A DNA stretch of 7,424 bases from contig JBIKIW010000058.1 of assembly GCA_044361365.1 (NCBI GenBank), positions 1-7,424 on the forward strand. The letters are read 5' to 3'. The first letter of the stretch is position 1. Each line of letters opens with the position of its first letter. The notes beneath the pieces were generated by a model. It saw only the letters and a list, made by a program, of their open reading frames with translations. It ran no database searches and was not told the origin of the DNA. The DNA is from JBIKIW01 sp044361365. Its GTDB lineage: Bacteria; Patescibacteriota; JACMRA01. Shown piece by piece: positions 1-6,600 of this stretch. Made by a program: the position numbers and the translations under genes.

Positions 1-93
1 TTTGAATACTGTTGCTATTACAATCATATCAGAAGGCATCAAGGAATAGACAACATGACTCCTTATCAAAAGCTCAATTCTGTCACTGAATAA
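1..93 (+). CDS. Transposase/integrase (DDE, IS481- or IS3-like), C-terminal fragment
   Basis: This frame is open from the left edge and ends at TAA (91-93), leaving the last 30 residues of a protein whose body lies outside the window. The visible peptide contains YYNHIRRHQGIDNMTPYQKL. That matches the conserved tail of DDE integrase-core (rve) transposases, typically YN-x2-R-x-H-x2-L-x3-TP in IS481 and IS3 family proteins. These enzymes cut and join insertion-sequence ends; the catalytic D, D and E residues lie upstream and are not seen. The last conserved block and a stop are present, so this end looks intact. It could still belong to a degraded copy. It runs convergently towards the minus-strand genes. 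The IS481 versus IS3 assignment cannot be settled from 30 residues. Confidence 0.8.
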   Translation, partial: FEYCCYYNHIRRHQGIDNMTPYQKLNSVTE

Positions 94-106
94 TTTGACA
101 TATACA
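94..106. repeat. Candidate right terminal inverted repeat of the insertion sequence
   Basis: Directly after the transposase stop the sequence reads TTTGACATATACA. Its reverse complement begins TGTATATGTCAAA, which has the 5'-TG(T) terminus usual for IS3 and IS481 elements. The distance from stop codon to end (about 13 bp) is also typical. The matching left end is outside the window, so the exact boundary is a guess. Confidence 0.25.
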
Positions 107-108
107 AC

Positions 109-125
109 CCTGAACTTGTTTCAGG
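109..125. repeat. Short perfect inverted repeat (6-bp stem, 5-nt loop)
   Basis: CCTGAA (109-114) and TTCAGG (120-125) are perfectly complementary around the loop CTTGT. The hairpin sits 15 bp after the transposase stop codon and could stop or stabilise its transcript. No T-run follows on either strand, so it is not a standard intrinsic terminator. It may simply be a small palindromic repeat. Confidence 0.35.
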
Positions 126-146
126 ATCTTATCCGACATTAAAATG

Positions 147-153
147 ATAAATT
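147..153. repeat. Left copy of 7-bp direct repeat flanking the GC-rich island
   Basis: ATAAATT here recurs exactly at 347-353, on the other side of the GC-rich island. The pair could be a target-site duplication left by insertion of the island. A 7-mer made only of A and T can also recur by chance in this background. Confidence 0.3.
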
Positions 154-162
154 TCTAGTAGA

Positions 163-180
163 GGCGACCACCGTGTCGCC
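163..180. repeat. Hairpin at left end of GC-rich island
   Basis: GGCGAC (163-168) pairs perfectly with GTCGCC (175-180) over a 6-nt loop (CACCGT). The same GTCGCC can instead pair with GGCGAC at 326-331, which would close the whole island. The two conformations exclude each other. Confidence 0.45.
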
Positions 181-282
181 ATTTTTACCCGTAAATATCA
201 AATAAAGTCCCCACCCGGGGGAAACCGACAGAACGAAGTGGCTGGCGGAGGGGGTGGCGAGGAGCCGTCCAAATGCACCGTA

Positions 283-303
283 GGGGACGGATTTATCCTC
301 CCC
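283..303. repeat. Strong hairpin in right half of GC-rich island
   Basis: GGGGA (283-287) pairs with TCCCC (299-303), and GGA (289-291) pairs with TCC (296-298). C288 is bulged and the loop is TTTA. It lies inside the arm formed by AGCCGT (263-268) and ACGGCT (315-320). An alternative pairing of CCGTCC (265-270) with GGACGG (285-290) competes with it. Confidence 0.45.
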
Positions 304-346
304 GTCTTCAAATTACGGCTAACCAGGCGACGGGAATCAGAGAGAA

Positions 347-353
347 ATAAATT
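347..353. repeat. Right copy of 7-bp direct repeat flanking the GC-rich island
   Basis: Second copy of ATAAATT, exactly 200 bp from the first. Together the copies bracket the 193-bp block that holds every strong stem of the island. Confidence 0.3.
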
Positions 354-362
354 ATTTTTTAA

Positions 363-379
363 GCTCAAATTGTATGAGC
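363..379 (-). terminator. Weak putative terminator downstream of the threonylcarbamoyl-AMP synthase gene
   Basis: Read on the minus strand, GCTCA (375-379) and TGAGC (363-367) form a 5-bp stem with a 7-nt loop, 16 bp after the synthase stop codon. The following bases are AT-rich (TTAAAAAATAATTTATTT) rather than a clean U-run. Termination here is plausible but weak; the structured island just beyond could contribute. Confidence 0.3.
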
Positions 380-395
380 AGCGGGTTTGGTAGTA

Positions 396-1403
396 TTATG
401 AATTATTATTCTCCAAAATGCGATTTAGCTTGTCTTGAAGGGCTTTAGCGAGTGAACTTTGTCCGTAATTTTCTTTTAGGAGGTAGGCTTTGGCTATGTT
501 TTTTTGGTCTAGTTCGAATAATTTTTGGTACAAGTTGTGGCTAATTTCGGTGATGTTTTTGCCTAAATTTATAAGTTCAATTTTCAATTTAGCGTTGAAT
601 TTTTGACCTAATTCTACTTTAATTTCAGTTAGTTTTTGGTCAGAAGCTAAAAGTGCAAAAGGTGTATTTGTGTTTATTTGATCAAGGTTTTGGATCTGCG
701 TAACTGGAGTTTTGGGGGCGTAGTGTTTGTATTTGCTGCCGGGGACGGTGTGCAGACTTTGTTCAGATTTATAGTCAAAAATCTCAGTTTTTAGGTCGAA
801 TTTTCCCAAAATATTTTGAATTTCCAAAAAGCCTATTGCACCTTGGCGGAGGATTTGTACGGAATTTGGTTTTGTGCAGTCGATTATGGTTGATTCCAAG
901 CCGATTTCAGAGCCTCCTCCATCTACAATTCCAGCAATTTTGTCTCCCAAATCTTTTTCGACCATCAGGGCTGAAGTTGGGCTGAATTTACCTGAGGTGT
1001 TGGCTGAGGGTGCGGCTAGGGGTTTGCCGGTTTGTTTGATTATTTCGATGGCAATCGGGTGATTTGGAATGCGAATTACAGCGGTGTTTCTGCCTCCAGT
1101 AGCTGGAAGTAGTGGGGAATTGGTAGGAATTTTAAACAAAAAACTGATTGGACCGGGGGTGAGTTTTTCTAGTAAAATTTGAGCGTAATCTGGAATATTT
1201 GGTACATATTCGGCAAGCATTTCTAGCCCGTCAAAGTGACAAATTAGAGGATTGTCGGTAGGTCTGTTTTTGACCTGGTAAATTTGAGAAATAGCTTTTT
1301 TACTTTCAGCCAAACCCGCCAAACCATATACAGTTTCGGTTGGAATTGCCACCAATTTTTCACATAGCAAAAGTTCTACAACTTCAGGAATTTGGAGGAT
1401 CAT
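396..1403 (-). CDS. L-threonylcarbamoyladenylate synthase (Sua5/YrdC/YwlC family, long form)
   Basis: This cytosolic enzyme makes threonylcarbamoyl-AMP from threonine, bicarbonate and ATP; the TsaD complex then transfers the group to A37 of ANN-decoding tRNAs (t6A). The YrdC fold is clear. It shows KLVAIPTETVYGLAG (16-30), substrate-binding K45 and R47 in VKNRPTDNPL, TPGP (82-85), APSANTSG (131-138), GLESTIID (168-175) and ILRQGAI (184-190). The linker VPGSKYKHYAPKTPV (220-234) leads into a C-terminal Sua5 domain, so this is the long Sua5 form (335 aa) and not the short TsaC/YrdC form. ATG at 1401-1403 is the first ATG after an in-frame TAA and leaves a normal, slightly short N-terminus. No Shine-Dalgarno sequence precedes it. 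The gene lies 75 bp after the 692-aa gene on the same strand and could be read through from it. Function is assigned with high confidence from family motifs; it would be named tsaC, sua5 or ywlC depending on convention. Confidence 0.96.
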   Translation of the reverse strand: MILQIPEVVELLLCEKLVAIPTETVYGLAGLAESKKAISQIYQVKNRPTDNPLICHFDGLEMLAEYVPNIPDYAQILLEKLTPGPISFLFKIPTNSPLLPATGGRNTAVIRIPNHPIAIEIIKQTGKPLAAPSANTSGKFSPTSALMVEKDLGDKIAGIVDGGGSEIGLESTIIDCTKPNSVQILRQGAIGFLEIQNILGKFDLKTEIFDYKSEQSLHTVPGSKYKHYAPKTPVTQIQNLDQINTNTPFALLASDQKLTEIKVELGQKFNAKLKIELINLGKNITEISHNLYQKLFELDQKNIAKAYLLKENYGQSSLAKALQDKLNRILENNNS

Positions 1404-1478
1404 GATTTTAACTAAAACTAAAAATATTTGTTGGGCAAGGGAGGAGGGGTGTGGTTTTAAGATAATTTCTTAAGTCTT
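1404..1478 (-). other. 75-bp intergenic leader upstream of the synthase gene
   Basis: On the transcribed strand this gap holds an AT-rich 6-bp inverted repeat (1457-1462 with 1468-1473, 5-nt loop), then a pyrimidine-only run (CCCCTCCTCCC), then an AT-rich stretch up to the ATG. No purine-rich ribosome binding site is visible. The small stem is not followed by a U-run, so I do not call a terminator. A promoter with TTGCCC as a -35 is conceivable but has no good -10 at standard spacing. Confidence 0.3.
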
Positions 1479-3557
1479 TTAGTCCAAAACCTCTACAACC
1501 ATACTTTCACCACCATCTCCAGTTGAATTATTTATGCTTTGAGGAATTTCCACAGTGACTGTAATTTCACCAGCTGGTAAGTTTACCTCCACTTTTCCTT
1601 GACCTACTGGGGTGAGAGTAATTTTGACTAATTGCTCAGAAATTAGACTGCCGTTTTCGTCAGTTATAGTGATTTTTACAATATCTCTTTGCTCGATTTT
1701 TTGACTGTATTTCGGAACGCTTTTTCTGGAAGGGTTTTCGTCTTTTATTCTCAAATCAGAGTTTAGTTGTCGTGGTACAAAAGTGAGTTGTAGGGTAGTT
1801 GGTTTGGGAGTTTCAAATTTTTGATGCATGGTTTTGAGGGTATGATAGTCACCATAATTAGTTTGTCTATCTCCTTGTTTTTGTTGATCAGAATCAAGAT
1901 TGTGAGTGTCGGTTTTCATTGGGGTGTTTATGTTTACACCAATTGTGTTTGATGAAAAGTAGCCTAGGTATTGAGTCCCCAAAAGATCTACATTTTCTTT
2001 ACCATTAATTTCAAACTTATCACCATTTATTTTGATCGGATTTTGGCTAAACATTTCGCCGTTTGAGTTAAAAGTCACTCCTGAAGATCTTCGACTTTGC
2101 TTCTCCTCCCCTTTTAGTATGGACTCTTTAGAAAAAGCCTCTCTTGGGTCATTGCCAACAGCGGTAGTAATATTGATTTTATCAAGATTTTGATTTCCAG
2201 ACGCTATTTCAAAGTTCACATTTCCCATATTTTCACCATTAATATAATTGGCACTTAAAATTACGCTTCCACCAACAGGAATAACAATCTGAGTGGGTTG
2301 TGAGACTAAATTGTGATTTAGGTAAAAAGGTCTGCCGGCAAAGCTTTGGTTACCATAATTTTTGTAATAAGAAAGAGCTAATCCTGGACCACTAGTTGTT
2401 ATGTTTTGAGCGTTCAGGGTTTCTACGCTTGCCACAGTTTGTTGGTTAGCAATATCGGTATAGACAAAACCCGCATTTCCTAATAAAAAAGCCCTGTTTA
2501 GATTCAAAACTGTTGGTTGATTGGTGGGATTTTGGAGTTTGATATAAAATTTTAGGTCGCCTTTGTGAGAAATATCCCGGTTGTGACTAAAATCCACACT
2601 AAACTTTTTGGTAAATTCTAACGGCATTTCTTTGGTGTTTAAAATTCCGTTGTGGTAAGTTTTTTCGGGATAATTTCCAAACCAAACCAAGTTTTTGGGG
2701 TCAAGTTTAAGTAAAGCTGGCTGGTAGTAGCTTGTGAGATCACCGTCTCTAACAATATTATAAATTTTGTTTTCTTTCACAAATTCCTCATAAATTCCAC
2801 CTTCTTGAGGGTTTCCATTTTGGCTAAATTTGAATAAATAAGCTGATGGTTCGTAATCTTTAGGGTTGTTGTTCCATTTTGCTAGACCGTTTGGAATAAT
2901 CAGTTTGCTGTCGTAGGATTCGGGTTGGTAGGTGTATTCCTCAGTTGGTTTTTGGCTTTTTTTAAAAGACGACTCTTCAGAATTTTGATCGGCTAATTGT
3001 TCGTTTTGCTCTGGTGGATTAGAGTTTTTAGTGGTTTTGTTTTGGTTGACATCCCAAATCGCAAAACCGGTGCCTGCAATAATTGAGGCTGTACAAGCTC
3101 CGATTAAGCAAAGCCAAGCATTTCGCCAGTTAAATTCTGGTTGTTTTTGGTTAGTAATGAGGTTTTTGATCTTGGTAGAATTGATTATATTGTTGTTTGT
3201 GTTTGTAATTCCAAGCTTTACCAAGTTTGCTTTGACCAAGGCGTTTATTTTACGGACTTCCTCATAGCTGTTTCTGGTGGAGAAGATTATTTTAGCAACA
3301 CTATCATCATTTATCAATAAGAAAGGGTTTTTGAGAAATGCTCCTATCTGTTCTACTTTTTCCTCATTAGAAAGGTTTTTGTTGGCAATAATATCACTAA
3401 TAACTTTATGGGTAAAAGTGTTGATTTGCTCTTTTTCAGCATTGTTTAATATAAAATCCTTAACCTCATGATTATTTTTATAGATTGATTCAAAGAGCTT
3501 ATTAAATTTAGCTAAATCTATATTTTCTTTTGTCAAAGATTTTCGTTCGAGAGTCAT
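1479..3557 (-). CDS. Single-pass membrane protein with large beta-rich ectodomain, unknown function
   Basis: I do not recognise a family for this 692-residue protein. Residues 1-145 are helical-looking and rich in Lys and Asn. One strong membrane segment follows at about 147-168 (AWLCLIGACTASIIAGTGFAIW), with R145 before it and acidic residues after, suggesting the N-terminus is inside and residues 169-692 outside. A polar Q/N/E/P/S linker (about 169-215) leads to a long region with alternating hydrophobic residues, for example 334-345 DLKFYIKLQNPT. It ends in a strand-rich unit (623-692) resembling an Ig or fibronectin-type sandwich. The ectodomain has no cysteine; the only two are inside the membrane segment. 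ATG at 3555-3557 follows AAAAAGAGAATAA, a weak Shine-Dalgarno. It starts 43 bp after the 1269-aa gene and probably shares its transcript. A surface adhesin, stalk or envelope scaffold is possible, but this is inference. Confidence 0.85.
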   Translation of the reverse strand: MTLERKSLTKENIDLAKFNKLFESIYKNNHEVKDFILNNAEKEQINTFTHKVISDIIANKNLSNEEKVEQIGAFLKNPFLLINDDSVAKIIFSTRNSYEEVRKINALVKANLVKLGITNTNNNIINSTKIKNLITNQKQPEFNWRNAWLCLIGACTASIIAGTGFAIWDVNQNKTTKNSNPPEQNEQLADQNSEESSFKKSQKPTEEYTYQPESYDSKLIIPNGLAKWNNNPKDYEPSAYLFKFSQNGNPQEGGIYEEFVKENKIYNIVRDGDLTSYYQPALLKLDPKNLVWFGNYPEKTYHNGILNTKEMPLEFTKKFSVDFSHNRDISHKGDLKFYIKLQNPTNQPTVLNLNRAFLLGNAGFVYTDIANQQTVASVETLNAQNITTSGPGLALSYYKNYGNQSFAGRPFYLNHNLVSQPTQIVIPVGGSVILSANYINGENMGNVNFEIASGNQNLDKINITTAVGNDPREAFSKESILKGEEKQSRRSSGVTFNSNGEMFSQNPIKINGDKFEINGKENVDLLGTQYLGYFSSNTIGVNINTPMKTDTHNLDSDQQKQGDRQTNYGDYHTLKTMHQKFETPKPTTLQLTFVPRQLNSDLRIKDENPSRKSVPKYSQKIEQRDIVKITITDENGSLISEQLVKITLTPVGQGKVEVNLPAGEITVTVEIPQSINNSTGDGGESMVVEVLD

Positions 3558-3600
3558 TTATTCTCTTTTTGTAGTATATTTTTTTGCTTTATTCAAGGGT
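3558..3600 (-). promoter_or_regulatory. Short intergenic spacer with weak ribosome binding site
   Basis: The 43 bp between the two large genes are A-rich and contain no hairpin. AAAAAGAGAATAA precedes the ATG, with AGAG as the only Shine-Dalgarno-like element. A TATACT hexamer resembles a -10 box, but no -35 lies at 16-18 bp (TTGAAT is only 12 bp away). Co-transcription therefore seems likelier than an internal promoter. Confidence 0.35.
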
Positions 3601-6600
3601 TTAAAGGTTGTTTAGTTTTATCAGAAGATTATTACAAATTTCTTCGACTTTATCTCGATCCAGCTCTAATTTAACTTTGCCACCAGATAAAATTTTCTCC
3701 TTATAATCCTCATTTTGATCGCTAAATTCTATTTCACTATTCAATAGCTGATTTAAAATTTTCCGTATAATTATCAAAAATTTCTTTAAATTTGCTTTGG
3801 ACTCCGGAGTTAAATCTCTAAACTGTGGATAAAAGCTGTTGTTATTTACAAAACTACCAAGATTTCCAAACAAAAACGAGTTCTGCATGATTCCAGTTGA
3901 TCCATTTATGCCTAAATAATCAGAACTTTTGATACTTTGATTGTGTCGATAATCATTTTGAATTGTTATTTTTTTGGAGCTAAAAAGGTGAATCAGGCGA
4001 ATAATTTCTTGTTGAGTTTGGTCTGGATTCTTTAAAAACTCTGTAAATTCTGGGCTGGCAAAATAATTTTGACCATAAAATTGATTGGACTTTTCCACGC
4101 CGTATTTGTACTTTTGAGCGATTTGGTTTGCAAAAAATAAAGTTTGTAAAAAGTTGTTGGTCAGCTGTTCGTTGAGTTCCCGTTGTTTTTCGAGAGTTTC
4201 ATATTTGGTGTGTTTTTCGATAATTTTTAGTGGCTCCAGCTGGGTATTATTTGCAGTTTGGATATTATTAAGGCTTCGTTCATCTTCAGATGTTTGTAAA
4301 TTTCCTAGTAAAAGTTGTTCATTGACCTTGATTTCAGGTCTTGCAACATTGGCAGATGCGTTGTTATTAAACTGATTTTGGTATTGAGTTGTCGTGGGTT
4401 TGTAATCTATATCTTGGGGAATTTGAGGTGATTTTTCTTTTGAATTTCCTATTTTACTTCCAACCAAAACCAATGTCGCCAATCCGCCAATTACTAAAGG
4501 AGTATTCGGGCTTTGCTGTTCGGTCGGAGCTGGTTCAACTATTTTTAAATTCGGAAAAACACTCTTTGTTTCTAAAGTTAAAGGCTGAATATCTCTAGTA
4601 ACCGCTGATTCTTTGTCTTTAGTAGAGATTTTTGACTGGAATATTTGTTTTTGAGGTGTCAAAGTAGGAGCCGGGTTTTGTATCAATGTTTGCTCTTTTA
4701 AAGTATCACGAAGTCTTTGTGTATTTTGAGGATTTTTTTGAATCGTAGTAGTGTTGCCACTAGCTGAAATAAGTGCAGTTAGGGCTAAAGAGGAAGCAAT
4801 GGTAGGAAGTTTTGGTAAGATTCTTGAGTTGGCTTGCAAGAGTCGCTGACCCACTTGAGCAGTAAGTTTTTTTCTAAGCTCGTTTAGTTTTTGAGAGGTT
4901 TGATTTTTGGAATTATCAGTATTTTGAGTTTGTTGTGGCAATTTTGGTCTGGGAAGTTTTAAACTATCAGGGTCGTTGTCGTAGCCGCCATCAAAATCCT
5001 TTGAGTTGGGATCTTTGCCAGCTAGAGCAACTGGATTTAAATGTATTCTTTCGTACCAAATATTCCCATTCAAATCTGATTTTTGTAGATAAACACAGGA
5101 TTCAACGTGTGTGTCTTTTTTAGCAAAGGTATTGTCTCCAAAAACTTTTTTGTTACTAGTTGAAACATAGCCACCCTGACTGCTAACCACCATCCCCATG
5201 TTGAACAAGATAAAATGAACCACATCATCTAAGTCTTGGCACTGTCCAATTTGGCGTACAAATACTTTTTCTAGGGCGTTAGTATAGTATTTTTCTGGGG
5301 TTGTATTTGGAAAATCTTCGTTGCTTTTGTAGATCACGCCACTTTCGAGTATAACTTCAGACACTTTTTTTATAAATCCATTTAAATCAGATTCACTCAT
5401 TCCAGCGTCGCCGTAATCCTCTAAAAAATCGTAATATTCTTTATGGACTGCAACTAAATCTTGAATTGCTTTTTGGGGTAAAATATCCTCAAAAATATAC
5501 CAATAGTGATAAGGTTTGATATCCTCGATTTTATTTCCCGCCTGAATAAATTTTGAATTATTAAATGTATCTACAAACTGACTTTTTTCCTTAATAAAAC
5601 CTTTTAACTTTTCCACCTGATATTCTTGCAAGTTTTTCAGCTTTTCGTCTCGATTTTGCCAAACGGATTCGCCTGGATGAAAATTGCTGTATAATGCTCC
5701 TCTACTTCCATTTGGTCGCTCTGGCAAATTGGCTGGAGAGAATAAAATTTTGACTTGAATATTCCTTTTACTTTTGTTAACAACATAAAACTGCTGAGGA
5801 ATGTTGGTTTGTGTATCAGATTTAACTCGAATATTAACATCCTGGGGGTTTTCTACAAAAACGCCCTTTAGCACATTGAAAGATGGCGGGTATAAAGTAG
5901 TACCTGAATCAGCTTCAACAAAATATGTCATTACCAAAGAGTCAGGAATTTGATCCTGTAAATTTGTTAATTCTTGGGGTTTTTTTGGAGATACTATTGA
6001 AGTTTCTAGGTCTGGGATTATTTGAGTCTTTTTTAGTTTGCCATTTTGGATTTCTAAACTAAACGGAAATTCGCTAGGAATAGCTTCAAATGGGTATCTA
6101 CTCTCTGGTGAAATGGAGGCGTAAATGTATTTTTCGGGATTTTCTTTTTGATCAATTTGTTCTCTCGATTCTTTTAATTTTTCTTCAGAATTGTTGCCAA
6201 ATTTATTCCATTGACACCAGCTATGATATTCATTTAAAAACTCGATTACTTGAGTTTTGTTTTGTGCCAAAGGTTGCGGTGACTCAATAAATTCTTTTAA
6301 CTTTTGCTTGAACTGATTAGCCAATAAGGTATTGTTTATTCGATCTTTTGAAGTCCCGAAAGTTTGTAAAAATGGAACAATTACCTCAGTTAGGTCTAAA
6401 TGCAGGTTTTTGAGTGAAATTCGCAAAAAAGTGTCTGTGATTTGGTTAATTACAGCTACCAAACTTTCTTGCTGCGGGTCGTATTTAGATAGAATTTGCT
6501 CTAGAGTTTTTTTGTACTCGCTTGTTGTGTAGAAAGAAACAGTGTCTTGATTGACTATAGAATCTAACTTTTGATTGATTTTTTCAACTAATTTGGTTAA

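Larger units (their letters stand above)
154..346. repeat. GC-rich structured intergenic island (MITE/REP-like repeat or structured RNA)
   Basis: Between the transposase remnant and the synthase gene lies a gene-free stretch whose composition (about 57% G+C over 161-340 by hand count) is far above the AT-rich genes. Complementary segments nest without conflict. An outer stem pairs 175-180 with 326-331. Inside it, 211-216 pairs with 252-257 and encloses a hairpin at 225-248. A second arm pairs 261-268 with 315-324 (two-base bulge) and encloses a hairpin at 283-303. A rival hairpin (163-168 with 175-180) competes with the outer stem. The motifs GTAGAGGCGACC and GTAGGGGACGG resemble dispersed palindromic repeats seen between genes in many bacteria; this is a recollection, not a search result. 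I see no coding capacity and no match to tmRNA, SRP RNA or RNase P RNA. Pairing is symmetric, so the strand is undetermined. Confidence 0.55.

Noticed and set aside
155..300. Minus-strand frame across the GC-rich island (reads roughly LATPSASHFVLSVSPGWGLYLIF)
   Set aside because: Its length and composition follow from the repeat itself; there is no start context and no family resemblance.
205..340. Resemblance of GACAGAAC and AAAGTCC to conserved RNase P RNA segments
   Set aside because: The segments are in the wrong order and too close together, no GAGGAAAGTCC core or P4 pairing partner is present, and the block is far shorter than any RNase P RNA.
1438..1449. Shine-Dalgarno-like GGGAGGAGGGG on the plus strand
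   Set aside because: No plus-strand start codon with coding potential follows; the plus strand here is antisense to the 692-aa gene.
1457..1473. Inverted repeat between the 692-aa gene and the synthase gene as a terminator
   Set aside because: The stem is six A/T-rich pairs and is followed on the minus strand by AAACCACACC rather than a U-run, so it is too weak to call.
3085..3110. Lipobox-like IGAC (C155) in the membrane segment of the 692-aa protein
   Set aside because: It lies at residues 152-155 rather than near the N-terminus and is followed by more hydrophobic residues, so it fits a transmembrane helix better than a lipoprotein signal.
5637..5840. 67-codon minus-strand frame inside the giant gene
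   Set aside because: It is an alternative frame of the same coding strand, fully contained in the long gene, with no ribosome binding site or recognisable product.
3031..6532. Short plus-strand open frames antisense to the two large genes (60-80 codons each)
   Set aside because: They overlap long well-supported minus-strand genes, show no recognisable domain, and their hydrophobic composition is what AT-rich antisense reading produces.
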